From contig NZ_JACXXJ020000003.1 of NCBI RefSeq assembly GCF_014926405.1, positions 1,471,001-1,535,000 of the forward strand: DNA of 64,000 nt, written 5' to 3'. Within the stretch, counting starts at the first letter, position 1. Every line of letters begins with the position of its first letter. The stretch is from Agrobacterium vitis. Lineage in GTDB: Bacteria > Pseudomonadota > Alphaproteobacteria > Rhizobiales > Rhizobiaceae. Positions 47,957 to 55,972 of this stretch are shown piece after piece. Below the pieces are notes generated by a model. That model was not told where the DNA came from, made no database searches, and saw only the letters and a list, made by a program, of their open reading frames with translations. A program made the position numbers and the translations under genes.

Positions 47957-48541
47957 ATGGCACCGCTCAACCGCTCCACCCAGAAGAACCGTCCCGCCAA
48001 ATCCCAACGCGCCACCACCCTCGAAATGGTCAGGCACGCCTGCCCCGACACAGCCCAGGCACTGCGCATCTCCGAAAGCTTCGGCCTTGCCCTCATCGAC
48101 AGCGATGGGATCCGCGACCTTCACCGCGGACAGTTGATCGAAAGCGCCGATGCCCTGAGGGACGGCCTCGCCGAAAAGGCAATGCAGATCCACATGCAGC
48201 GCATCGTCGGTTCGTTTGTCGGCTCCGCCTACGGCGCCGGGCAATTCTACTCCCGCGCGGTCACAGAGGCCCGCGATCTCACCACGAAGCTCTCTAACGA
48301 TACCAGAGACGAGGACCTCGACGGGCCTGTCGGTTTCGACAGCCGCGCCCAGCGCAAGCGCGAGTTCGCAGCCGATATGGGCCTGCAGGCCCATGTGCTT
48401 CGCATGGCAGCCGAAGGTGCTGTCTCAGCTTACGAGGAAATCACAGGCGAAACCTGGAAGCCCTACGAGCGTACGGTCGAGCAGCCCGCCAACTCAGTAG
48501 ACCAAAAGGCCGCAACGGCCCAGATGGCAGCATTTGAATAG
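47957..48541 (+). CDS. conserved plasmid-type protein of unknown function
   Basis: 194 residues from an ATG 8 bp after AAAGGA. Basic N-terminus (MAPLNRSTQKNRPAKSQRAT), then a largely helical body (ESADALRDGLAEKAMQIHMQ, FYSRAVTEARDLTTKLSND) and ETWKPYERTVEQP near the end. No catalytic motif or membrane segment. I recall similar proteins only as hypothetical genes on rhizobial plasmids. The Tn3 right end lies just before its ribosome site, so its native promoter has probably been replaced. A UUCG hairpin follows the stop. Confidence 0.75.
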   Translation: MAPLNRSTQKNRPAKSQRATTLEMVRHACPDTAQALRISESFGLALIDSDGIRDLHRGQLIESADALRDGLAEKAMQIHMQRIVGSFVGSAYGAGQFYSRAVTEARDLTTKLSNDTRDEDLDGPVGFDSRAQRKREFAADMGLQAHVLRMAAEGAVSAYEEITGETWKPYERTVEQPANSVDQKAATAQMAAFE

Positions 48542-48548
48542 GACAATC

Positions 48549-48566
48549 GCGGGGCTTCGGCCCCGC
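48549..48566 (+). terminator. GC hairpin with UUCG loop
   Basis: GCGGGGC, TTCG, GCCCCGC: perfect 7-bp stem with a stable tetraloop, 7 bp after the stop of the preceding gene. No clear U-run follows, but the fold is typical of rhizobial terminators. Confidence 0.65.
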
Positions 48567-48636
48567 CTGAGGCCCCATTTCAGAAAATCATAAATGGGCA
48601 AATGCGCCGTAGGGTCCGAGCGCCCTCTTTCTCCGG

Positions 48637-49464
48637 TCAGCCGTCCGTCGATACCGTCACGGAGGTCCACGCATCGATCTCTTCTTGGAGACGCTTGAGT
48701 CTCGCCGATACATGCTTGAGAGCGTCGCTGCCAAGGAGAAGTTGCGGTGGCGGGTTATCGGTCTCGACTAGGATCAAGACGGCTGCAGCGAGTTTCTCTG
48801 GATCACCAAGCTGCTTGCCACTGACTGCCTCCCGGGCCTCGCGTATCGGATCAAAAAGGGAATCGTAATCCGCGATCGACCGTTCCGTGCGGATCATCGA
48901 ACGTCCGGCCCAGTCTGTGCGGAAAGAGCCGGGGCATAACGTCGTCACATGCACACCGAACGGCGCCATTTCTGAACGCATCACTTCCGATATGCCTTGC
49001 AGCGCAAACTTGCTGCCACAGTAATACCCGATACCGGGCATGGTGATCATGCCGCCCATCGACGTGACATTGACGATGAAACCCTGGCGCCGTTCGCGGA
49101 ACCTGGGAATAAACGCCTTGGCGACAGCTACAGCGCCAAAGACGTTCACGTCGAACTGTCTGCGCATCTCTTCGAGAGGTGATTCTTCGATGACGCCCTC
49201 GTGGCCGTAACCGGCATTGTTGATGAGCACATCGACCGGCCCGTACTTGTCTTCCGTATCACGGACGACATCCGGAATCTGGTCGAACGCGGTGACGTCG
49301 CAAAGGACGGGGTGAATGGCGGGCACGGCTGCGGCAAGCGCCGAGCGTGCCGTCTCGGAGCGGACGGTGCCGATAACCTGATGGCCCATCTGAGCAGCAG
49401 CCGTAGCGATGGCCAAGCCGAAGCCGGAATTTGCGCCGGTGATGAAAAAGGTCTTTCTCGACAT
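48637..49464 (-). CDS. short-chain dehydrogenase/reductase
   Basis: 275 residues from ATG 49464 (AAGGAAG 9 bp upstream); a longer frame to 49581 lacks a ribosome site. Classical SDR features: cofactor motif FFITGANSGFGLAIA, acidic DVTAFDQIP, NNAGYGHEG, catalytic block SMGGMITMPG with YYCGSKFALQG (Tyr-x-x-x-Lys) and CPGSFRTDW. The likely cofactor is NADP, by the TVRSE segment. Substrate unknown. It is divergent from an AraC-type regulator gene 75 bp away, a common regulated pair. Confidence 0.92.
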   Translation of the reverse strand: MSRKTFFITGANSGFGLAIATAAAQMGHQVIGTVRSETARSALAAAVPAIHPVLCDVTAFDQIPDVVRDTEDKYGPVDVLINNAGYGHEGVIEESPLEEMRRQFDVNVFGAVAVAKAFIPRFRERRQGFIVNVTSMGGMITMPGIGYYCGSKFALQGISEVMRSEMAPFGVHVTTLCPGSFRTDWAGRSMIRTERSIADYDSLFDPIREAREAVSGKQLGDPEKLAAAVLILVETDNPPPQLLLGSDALKHVSARLKRLQEEIDAWTSVTVSTDG

Positions 49465-49510
49465 GATGTACGAACTTCCTTGATTGAGGAGACGTTTGAC
49501 AGATAGTATT

Positions 49511-49530
49511 AATCGTCCGGCTGAACGATT
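49511..49530. promoter_or_regulatory. small inverted repeat in the SDR/AraC intergenic region
   Basis: AATCGT (49511-49516) and ACGATT (49525-49530) form 6-bp arms around an 8-bp spacer between the two divergent genes. It is a possible operator for the AraC-type regulator, though such proteins more often bind direct repeats. Confidence 0.3.
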
Positions 49531-49539
49531 GCAGATCCG

Positions 49540-50472
49540 ATGGAGTTGTTGCCAAATCCTATGATTGACGGACATCGCCAATCGATGCGAGGCCAGCTGG
49601 TCGAGTTGGCCGGCGGTCTAGCTCCGCGTCACGGATACAATCCGACCGGACTCGATCGCGTTCGTATTCTCCGCAGCGAGGCCGTGCTCCACGATGTCCC
49701 GGTCCTCTATAACCCAGGCGCGGTGTTCGTCCTGCAGGGCAGCAAGCAGGGCATGCTGGACGGAGAAATCTTCCGCTACGATGAAGACCACTATCTGGCT
49801 GTTTCTGTCCCCGTGCCTTTCCGGATGGAATCGACCGCCAGTCCGGAGAGGCCATTGCTTGCGGTCTATCTCGAATTCGATATGCAGTTGGCGGCTGAGA
49901 TCGCCCTGCAGGTCGAAAAGCGCAACGAGCTTGCGGGTCATCCGCCACGCGGTTTGATGTCGAACAAGATGGATGCTGACATCGAGGACGTCCTGTTACG
50001 CCTGTTGAGGGCGCTTCGCAGTCCGGTCGAAAGTGCTGTTCTGGGTGCGGGCATTCTGCGCGAACTGCACTATCGGGTGCTGGTCGGTCCGCAAGGCGGC
50101 GCAATGATTGCCGCGCTTCAGCACAGTGGACCATACGGGAAAATCTTCCGGAGCCTGGCCTGGCTGCGGGAGCACTACGGCACTGAAATCTCAATCGCCG
50201 AGCTGGCCGGCAGGGTGGGCATGAGCGTGCCGTCCTACCATGTGCATTTCAAAAACCTGACTGGCACCAGTCCGATGCAATACGTGAAGGCCATGCGGCT
50301 GCAAGAAGCAAGATTGATCATCGCCCGCCAGGAAAAGACGATTGCGGTGGTCGCGAGGTCAGTCGGTTATGCAAGCCCGGCCCAGTTTAGCCGAGACTTT
50401 AAGCGACATTTCGGTCGCACAGCGTCGGAGGAGGCGAAATGGGTCAGACACCATCTTGGCGAACTCGTCTGA
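49540..50472 (+). CDS. AraC-family transcriptional regulator
   Basis: 310 residues. The N-terminal AraC_N-type cupin-like domain (ALHDVPVLYNPGAVFVLQGS-like text about 50-200) is followed by two helix-turn-helix units at the C-terminus (SIAELAGRVGMSVPSYHVHF, KNLTGTSPMQYVKAMRLQEA, and VARSVGYASPAQFSRDFKRH). It very probably controls the divergent SDR gene. Start at 49540 or at the ATG 21 bp later; neither has a strong ribosome site. Confidence 0.9.
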   Translation: MELLPNPMIDGHRQSMRGQLVELAGGLAPRHGYNPTGLDRVRILRSEAVLHDVPVLYNPGAVFVLQGSKQGMLDGEIFRYDEDHYLAVSVPVPFRMESTASPERPLLAVYLEFDMQLAAEIALQVEKRNELAGHPPRGLMSNKMDADIEDVLLRLLRALRSPVESAVLGAGILRELHYRVLVGPQGGAMIAALQHSGPYGKIFRSLAWLREHYGTEISIAELAGRVGMSVPSYHVHFKNLTGTSPMQYVKAMRLQEARLIIARQEKTIAVVARSVGYASPAQFSRDFKRHFGRTASEEAKWVRHHLGELV

Positions 50473-50756
50473 GCATAAGCGAGGAGGCATAATGCCCGTT
50501 CCGGCAATCTCTCATATGTGGGCGTTCGCTTCGATTATTCGATTGGGAGTTGTGGCCACTGTGCAACCCGCTCCAATTCGGCACCTCCCGATGATGCCAT
50601 AGTCGTAACACTTGATCTGTCAGCCGGCACGTCCACTGCGGTCTCGATGCGGCATGTCTGACCAAAGACCACCTCGCGATGCTCGGCTCGATCGGCATCC
50701 GCAACGGCCGGATCGTTTTCTTCCCCTGTGCGCTGAAGCGCCCATTCCTCGCGAGG
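50473..50756. other. intergenic, no recognised gene
   Basis: About 285 bp between the AraC-type gene and the second IS110-type element. A short frame beginning MLGSIGIRNGRIVFFP runs up to the element and may be a cut host gene, but it was not recognised. Confidence 0.35.
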
Positions 50757-52121
50757 CATATGTGGACACCCCCTCGGTCAAGCCTTTCTTCTGATCTTTT
50801 TGAACCCGGCTGGCTGCTCGCATATGTCCGGCCTCTCTGATGATCGGCCGAACGGCCGCGGGCCTTGATGAAATCCGCGGATCATGGTCCCAATCAAAAA
50901 AGCGCATTCTGCAGATGCAGTCTCGCGAACGGGTTGTCCTGATCCCCGGCGGAACCGGTATTCATCACGATCGTCTGGCAGGCCCTCCGAACTCGGTGAC
51001 GCTGGTGCGTCGGTTTCTATGCGATGGCGTTTGTGTATACCGTCTGCCGAGTCATCACGGCCCATGCGATCCGCGCCATCTTGTTCGCCAGCGCCACGGT
51101 CGTCAGGCGCGGGGGCTTCGTTAACAACAATTTCCTGACCCACTCGATGAGCGGCCCGTGCATCTTATGCCTGACATGCCTGAGGACGGCTGTCGCGCCG
51201 ACGATCAGCAGCGTTCGCAGATATCGGTTCCCGGCCTTCGTGATCCTGCCGAGGCGCTCTTTTCCTCCAGACGAATTCGATCGTGGCGTCAGCCCGAGCC
51301 ATGCGGCAAATTCTCGCCCGACCTGAAGACTGACGCATCAGGCACCGTCGCCGCCAGTGCTGTGGCAGTGATGACGCCGACGCCCGGGATCGTCGCAAGC
51401 CTGCGGCCTGCTTCGCTCGTTCGTTGCCATTCGCGTATCTTGGCTTCAAGTGTCCTGACCTCGGCGGTCAGGGAGTCGATTTGCCTGGCCAAGGATACGA
51501 CAATGTCAGTCACGAGCGGCGGAACGTCCAGCTCTGTCGGCTCGTGTGCGAGCACCCGCTCGACGAGCTCTGCCGTTCTTTCGATCCCGACCGGCGCCAC
51601 GATGCCGATCTCGGTGAGATGGCCTCGTAAGGCGTTCACCAGCATGGTCCTCTGCCGGATGAGGAGAGCACGCGACTTGTGCACCATCAGGATCGACTGC
51701 TGCGACGCGGTTTTGATTGGAACGAACCGCATGGTCGGCCGGGTCACAGCCTCGCAGATCGCCTCGGCATCCACCATGTCGTTCTTCCCCCGCTTCACGT
51801 ACGGCTTCACATAAGCCGGCGCCATCAGCTTGACCTCATGGCCCATGCCTGTCAGTTCGCGAGCCCAGTGATGCGCGGAGCCGCACGCCTCCATGCCGAT
51901 CAGACTCGGCTCCAGCTTGGCAAAGAATGCAAGAAGGTGTGTGCGCCGGAGTTTCTGAGCGATCACGACACGACTGCTGTCATCAATGCCGTGAACCTGG
52001 AAGACATTCTTTGCAAGGTCGATTCCGATTGTCAGCCTGGACATCCCGTTTCCTTTCCAACGTTTGATTGGTCCCTGCCGATATTCTCGGCGGTAGTGGT
52101 GGGGGTGTCCACATCATCAAG
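50757..52121 (-). mobile_element. second IS110-family (IS1111-type) element
   Basis: Perfect 14-bp subterminal inverted repeats, ATGTGGACACCCCC at 50760-50773 and its complement at 52101-52114. Allowing 3 bp outside the right end and 7 bp outside the left end, as in the subgroup, gives about 1365 bp. No target duplication. The transposase gene is frameshifted. The 3' noncoding part (50774-51016) contains GCCTCTC (50831-50837) and CTCGCGA (50922-50928), each also present in the flank on one side (52125-52131 and 50748-50754). These are possible guide segments. Confidence 0.75.
51017..52044 (-). pseudogene. IS110-family transposase with single-base frameshift
   Basis: Opens MSRLTIGIDLAKNVFQVHGI, typical of IS1111-type transposases, with MEACGSAHHW and KNDMVDAEAI in the DEDD domain and TIPGVGVITATALAATVPD opening the serine domain. 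At about 51308 the frame breaks. The text SVFRSGENLPHG should read SGREFAAWLGLTPR, one C having been lost. Beyond it SSGGKERLGRITKAGNRYLR and LALANKMARIAW-like text continue in the other frame to a stop at 51017. The product would lack the catalytic serine region, so this copy is probably inactive. Confidence 0.88.
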
Positions 52122-52249
52122 AAAGCCTCTCCCTGGCCGTCCTCCACTGCGTTTCGGCCTTTCAGGTGCAGGCCGATCGTCCCCGGTCCTATCGACTGCC
52201 ATCGAGGCCGCGATGGATGCGGCCCGAACAACCGAAAAGGATTACGACA

Positions 52250-52561
52250 ATGGCAACCATCGGCTCTTTCACCGCTTCCGGCAACGGCTTCTCCGGCACC
52301 ATCAAGACCCTTAACCTCAACGTCAAGGCAACCATCCGCGCCGTCGAGCGCACTTCCGAAAAGGGCCCGGACTACCGCATCCTCGCCGGGGCTACGGTCG
52401 AATTTGGCGCAGCCTGGAAGAAGACCTCGAACGAAGGCCGCGACTACCTCTCGGTCAAACTCGACGACCCGAGCTTCCCGGCCCCCATCTACGCAACGCT
52501 GATCGAGGTCGAGGGCGAGGAAGGCCTCTCCCTCATCTGGTCCCGGTCGAACCGGGACTGA
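52250..52561 (+). CDS. DUF736 family protein
   Basis: 103 residues from ATG 52250 (GAAAAGGA upstream). It begins [20 protein letters not shown] and contains [20 protein letters not shown] and [20 protein letters not shown], the hallmark of DUF736, a small beta-rich protein common on alphaproteobacterial plasmids and integrative elements. Function unknown. Followed by a strong hairpin shared with the convergent HU gene. Confidence 0.92.
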   Translation: MATIGSFTASGNGFSGTIKTLNLNVKATIRAVERTSEKGPDYRILAGATVEFGAAWKKTSNEGRDYLSVKLDDPSFPAPIYATLIEVEGEEGLSLIWSRSNRD

Positions 52562-52569
52562 TACTGGAT

Positions 52570-52591
52570 GCCCCGCCCGACAAGGCGGGGC
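52570..52591. terminator. bidirectional hairpin between DUF736 and HU genes
   Basis: GCCCCGCC (52570-52577) pairs with GGCGGGGC (52584-52591) around 6 bases. It lies 9 bp after one stop and 15 bp before the other, so it can serve both convergent genes. Confidence 0.7.
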
Positions 52592-52606
52592 TCTCCACGT
52601 CAAGGA

Positions 52607-52885
52607 TCACTTGTTCAGTGCATCCTTGAGCGCCTTAGCAGGCGCGAAAGTCAGCTTCTTCGAAGCGGCAACAGTCATCTTTTCTCCGGTCGCGGGATTA
52701 CGACCCTCGCGCTCAGGCGATGCCTTGACCTTAAACTTGCCGAAGCCGGGGATTGAGGTTTCAGCGTCGGAGCCTGCTGCATCGGCGATTGCCTGGAAGA
52801 CAGCCTCGACAATGCCCTTGGCCTGAACCTTCGTCAGGCCGTTGTCGGCTGCAATCTTGTCGGCGATTTCATTGGTGGTGGTCAT
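52607..52885 (-). CDS. HU-family DNA-binding protein
   Basis: 92 residues from ATG 52885 (GAGGAAT 5 bp upstream). MTTTNEIADKIAADNGLTKV, the arm-start block SIPGFGKFKVKASPEREGRN with PATGEKMTVAASKKLTFAPA, and the C-terminal KALKDALNK are all HU. It is a histone-like protein that bends DNA. Plasmid-borne HU copies are common in rhizobia and may act as a silencing or packaging helper. Confidence 0.95.
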   Translation of the reverse strand: MTTTNEIADKIAADNGLTKVQAKGIVEAVFQAIADAAGSDAETSIPGFGKFKVKASPEREGRNPATGEKMTVAASKKLTFAPAKALKDALNK

Positions 52886-52967
52886 GGAATTCCTCGCATC
52901 TTGTCTCAAAGATAAAATCCGTGTCAGCTTATGGCCGGATTGTCATCGGCGACGATTGGGACGAGGG

Positions 52968-53240
52968 TCAGATCCGCTGGATGTCCACAGGTCGTTTCGG
53001 CCGGTAGCCTCGTTTACGCTTCTCGCGAAGCACGTCGAGCAACAGGATGATGGCCTGACTCTCATTGTCGAACAGACGCACCATCTGCTGTCCGCGCGTT
53101 CCGATCCGGCCCCAGGCGCGCGCAAGCGACACCTCTCCGAACAATGTCGGCTGAACAGCAAGCGCATAGAACCGCGCCATGTTCTGTTCCGGCGCGATAC
53201 GCTCGACATAGATGTGGTAGGGCGTTGGGGCAGGGATCAA
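52968..53240 (-). CDS. short WGR-domain protein
   Basis: Up to 90 residues, from a TTG at 53240 without a strong ribosome site. Core: NMARFYALAVQPTLFGEVSL, ARAWGRIGTRGQQM with the Trp-Gly-Arg signature, and a helical end LREKRKRGYRPK. WGR domains are nucleic-acid-linked modules in PARPs, MolR-type proteins and plasmid proteins. Similar to the 85-residue protein at 62125-62382, so two copies flank the T6SS operon. Precise role unknown. Confidence 0.75.
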   Translation of the reverse strand: MIPAPTPYHIYVERIAPEQNMARFYALAVQPTLFGEVSLARAWGRIGTRGQQMVRLFDNESQAIILLLDVLREKRKRGYRPKRPVDIQRI

Positions 53241-53295
53241 ATTTCAATGTTCTGCGTCTATACGGCCGGATCAAAAACAGGTTGATTGATCCCGG

Positions 53296-53403
53296 ATGCC
53301 ACACAAACATAACGCCGCCCGCCGCCATGAGATCGGTAAGATGAAGTTCAAAGTGACGAACCGGGCGGAGTATGAAGCGGGCTTTGCCGCCGTGGCAGTT
53401 TAA
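53296..53403 (+). pseudogene. N-terminal fragment of an IS5-type transposase
   Basis: 35 codons: MPHKHNAARRHEIGKMKFKV then TNRAEYEAGFAAVAV and stop. This is the opening of a common proteobacterial IS5-group transposase (consensus ..HHIPKMKFKVTNWAEYEAGLRxRGSL). A frame change at the end of the fragment replaces the expected LRRRGSLT. No further transposase text is recognised downstream. Confidence 0.6.
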
Positions 53404-53764
53404 CCCTTTGGATAACGCCGGAAGCAATCCGTTCGTCGCCAAGCCTTGACGGGAGAAACCGAATAAGCAGGGCCATCAAAGACCAAGTTCTGCACGTTTA
53501 CCGATCCCTGCACCAGCGCCACGTGCAATAAATGGTGATTTCGGTGCAAATTATTTGAGACAGAAGCGATCAAGCGACGCACATTCGTTGAGAGAAAGTT
53601 TACAATCTCGGAGACAGACGCAAAATCGTGATACTTCGGCGCAAATTGTCGGTGTCTTTAAACTCGCCAGAAAAGACCAAAGGGTGGATGTACCCTTGCG
53701 CTGATTTCCGCAACGGGTCTTCTCGTGATTTTCTAACGCCAATATCGGTCTATTCACTACTACC
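53404..53764. other. AT-richer noncoding stretch
   Basis: About 360 bp between the transposase fragment and the T6SS operon end. Short frames exist but none is supported. The base composition is noticeably lower in G+C than the surroundings. Confidence 0.4.
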
Positions 53765-53782
53765 AAAAAACGGGCCGTTTTT
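53765..53782 (-). terminator. probable terminator of the T6SS operon
   Basis: On the minus strand AAAAACGG-C-CCGTTTTTT: an A-rich then T-rich palindrome ending in six T, located 26-43 bp after the stop of the AP2-like gene. The short loop makes a slightly opened stem likely. It fits an intrinsic terminator. Confidence 0.55.
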
Positions 53783-53807
53783 CTGGTGGCGCTGATAACA
53801 ATGCCTT

Positions 53808-54395
53808 CTAATCGTTGTTGTCGTCTTGGGTAAGCTTCTCATGAAGTTTCAAAGCTTGCGGGCTGCGTAAAGCCGGATCTTCGCCATTTTCGACAGCCAG
53901 GACCATGCGAATGCGTTCTTCTTCCGCCATGCGGCGGGCGGTCTCATAGCCGAATTTGCTGACGTTGAAGGTGCGCGTGAACTGTCGGCGGCGGCGCTTT
54001 CCTGCAGGGACCGGCGTGTTATCATCGAGGGCGATCTCAATACGAGCCATCCAGATACCGCTTTTATGCGCCCCGGTAGGTCCGATAAAATAGACGCCCG
54101 GCACGCTGCTGCCTTCTGAGCGATTTTTGCGCACCAACATGCGCATGTCATTGTTTGTCAATGGGGGGACGACCCTGAGAACGGCATCGCGATAGGCTTG
54201 CGCTATTTCCAGCGCCTGTTCCTTGCCGCCATAGGTGCTGTCACTGAAGGTCATGTGGATCGATTTTCCGCCACGGGAAAGATTGACCATCCAGGCATCT
54301 TGTCTGTGCTTGTCGATGTCCAGTCGATGAATCGCGTACATGGATTCGTCGTGAAAGCGCTCCTCTGGAGCATGTTTAGGTCGCGATCTGATCAT
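53808..54395 (-). CDS. AP2/ERF-like domain protein at the end of the T6SS operon
   Basis: 195 residues. Two AP2-like repeats by eye: residues about 20-70 (MYAIHRLDIDKHRQDAWMVN, GGKEQALEIAQAYRDAVLR) and about 98-165 (VPGVYFIGPTGAHKSGIWMA, FNVSKFGYETARRMAEEER). Each has the three-strand then helix pattern of AP2 with an aromatic-rich strand and a final AxxAxxY/R helix. Bacterial AP2 proteins are usually tied to mobile DNA or homing nucleases. Here the gene follows the putative immunity genes by 42 bp on the same strand. It could be a regulator of the cassette or an unrelated passenger. The exact start is uncertain. Confidence 0.6.
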   Translation of the reverse strand: MIRSRPKHAPEERFHDESMYAIHRLDIDKHRQDAWMVNLSRGGKSIHMTFSDSTYGGKEQALEIAQAYRDAVLRVVPPLTNNDMRMLVRKNRSEGSSVPGVYFIGPTGAHKSGIWMARIEIALDDNTPVPAGKRRRRQFTRTFNVSKFGYETARRMAEEERIRMVLAVENGEDPALRSPQALKLHEKLTQDDNND

Positions 54396-54437
54396 TGTTA
54401 TTGCCGTCCGATTTCGAGCATTTGACCAATAAAAGTC

Positions 54438-54911
54438 TCAGGCTGGCTGCCATTCTTGCGGCACCCCAAGGCGGGCCATAATGATCCGATCAAAACCAAT
54501 CATGCCCTCATTAAACCGCAGCTCGATAAGGCGTCCCCCTTCCATGAAGAATGAAATCCGGCGCTCATCGGCATCGCCGCTCACATCGCCTGGTCCGGCT
54601 ATATTACCGGACAGTTTCATGGTGGCGCTGGCCGGCGTCTCGTTTATCGGATCCAGGCCAAAGGGCATTGGCGAGGTGCTATCGCCTTCGGCGCTGACCA
54701 AGATGATTTCGTCTTGCCAGTTATCCAGCGATGTCCCAACTCGGCCGAATGTCAGGATGAGACCCCAGGATCGATCAGCCCTGGAAAATGCTCCGGGTTG
54801 CAAAGCAGGGTTCGGCATAGGCCGCCCAAGCTTCAGCATCGTCTCTTGAAGCCAATCGGCCATGTGATAGCAATTAATGCGTTCGAAAAATGCGTCCGCC
54901 AAACCCGCCAT
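54438..54911 (-). CDS. small T6SS-operon protein of unknown function
   Basis: 157 residues. No domain recognised with confidence. It has an alternating strand pattern (WGLILTFGRVGTSLDNWQDE, RRISFFMEGGRLIELRFNEG) and a PMPFGLDPINETPASA turn resembling small immunity-type proteins where LPFGL-type text precedes a helix. No signal peptide or membrane helix. It starts 4 bp after the stop of the upstream propeller-like gene, so it is co-translated with the T6SS cassette. Candidate accessory immunity protein (inference). Confidence 0.6.
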   Translation of the reverse strand: MAGLADAFFERINCYHMADWLQETMLKLGRPMPNPALQPGAFSRADRSWGLILTFGRVGTSLDNWQDEIILVSAEGDSTSPMPFGLDPINETPASATMKLSGNIAGPGDVSGDADERRISFFMEGGRLIELRFNEGMIGFDRIIMARLGVPQEWQPA

Positions 54912-54915
54912 CGTC

Positions 54916-55968
54916 TCACCTCAACAGATCATTGCCAGGGAAATCGATGCGCTCCCAGTGCGTGCCGTCATAGCGCAGCAAGTCCTTGCGGCCCATGACC
55001 CATAGCACGCCGTCAACTGCCTCGACGGCGGAGACATCTTCGATGTCGGGCGTGAGGCCACAGCGCACTTGTTCGACATGGTGGCCGTCGAACACGAACA
55101 GCCCGCGAGGATCGGCATAGCTGGAGAGATAGAGACGTCCGTTGAACATGGTCATGCCATTGAAATCAGGCCAGCCATCAATTCCCCGCAGCGCGTCGAG
55201 ATCCCGAAAGCCCGTCTTGTGATTGCCGACCAAGAAGTTTCCATCACGGCCAGCGACCCAGACGCGGTCCTCATTTTCCACCAGGATGGAGAGGAGGCCA
55301 CGATCCGCCTCGGTCGGGATTTCGGTGATTTTCTCTCCGTCAAACCAGTAGACGGTTTTCTTTTCCCCGGCAAAGTAGATGCTGTCTTCGGAGAGGCCGA
55401 AAACGTCCCAGAGACTTTTTGATTCATTCTGTAATCTTAATTTTTCTTCTTTATCGTAATTTTCTTGCGTGCGATTCTCTTTAATTCTTAAGAAGGCACC
55501 CATCAATCTAAGCTCTGACTTAGGGTCCATAATTGCATCCGGTCCATCAAAGAAATCCAAGTCCAAGGCTTGCCATTGTCCTTCGGATGATCTCCGGTAG
55601 GTTTGCCCACCGTCGCCACAAACATAAAGGTGATCGCCGATCTGCCTGATCTTGACCAGATAACCAAGCCTATGTTTTGTGCAAGGAGCCTTGGGAAGAT
55701 CCAAGATTGTCTCGCGGTCCTTCGTGTGGAAATTGACCACTGTGCCAGTCTCACCCAACACATAGAGGACGCGGTGAGGACTGCCCGGCTCGCGGTACAG
55801 CGTCAAACTCGCCAGCGCGAAATCGAATGTCTCATAAGACCACTCCCCCGCATTATACTGGCAGATAGCCGTGAACGGCGTAGCCAGTTCCTGATCGTCG
55901 GGCATGGTGCCGAGATAGACGATATCGCTGTTGACAGCACAAAGACGAGTGAAGCTGGCCTTTTTCAT
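54916..55968 (-). CDS. beta-propeller-like protein, candidate immunity protein, copy 2
   Basis: 350 residues, cytoplasmic by sequence. Repeated short strands of the type IVYLGTMPDD, RVLYVLGETGTVVNF, DHLYVCGDGGQTYR, DSIYFAGEKKTVYWFDG, DRVWVAGRDGNFLVG, GRLYLSSYADPRGLFVFDG and GVLWVMGRKDLLRYDG suggest about seven blades. The first 50 and last 134 residues are nearly the same as in the gene just upstream (three differences in the last 134), while residues about 65-215 differ strongly and the DNA there is richer in A+T. It lies directly after the toxin and first copy, with 4-bp gaps. Its position favours an immunity role (inference). It might instead be an orphan immunity gene for a related toxin. 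Confidence 0.7.
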   Translation of the reverse strand: MKKASFTRLCAVNSDIVYLGTMPDDQELATPFTAICQYNAGEWSYETFDFALASLTLYREPGSPHRVLYVLGETGTVVNFHTKDRETILDLPKAPCTKHRLGYLVKIRQIGDHLYVCGDGGQTYRRSSEGQWQALDLDFFDGPDAIMDPKSELRLMGAFLRIKENRTQENYDKEEKLRLQNESKSLWDVFGLSEDSIYFAGEKKTVYWFDGEKITEIPTEADRGLLSILVENEDRVWVAGRDGNFLVGNHKTGFRDLDALRGIDGWPDFNGMTMFNGRLYLSSYADPRGLFVFDGHHVEQVRCGLTPDIEDVSAVEAVDGVLWVMGRKDLLRYDGTHWERIDFPGNDLLR

Positions 55969-55972
55969 CAGC

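Noticed and set aside
48637..49581. 314-codon version of the SDR gene
   Set aside because: The extra 39 codons have no ribosome site and cross the AraC start region; the ATG at 49464 has AAGGAAG upstream and a normal SDR N-terminus.
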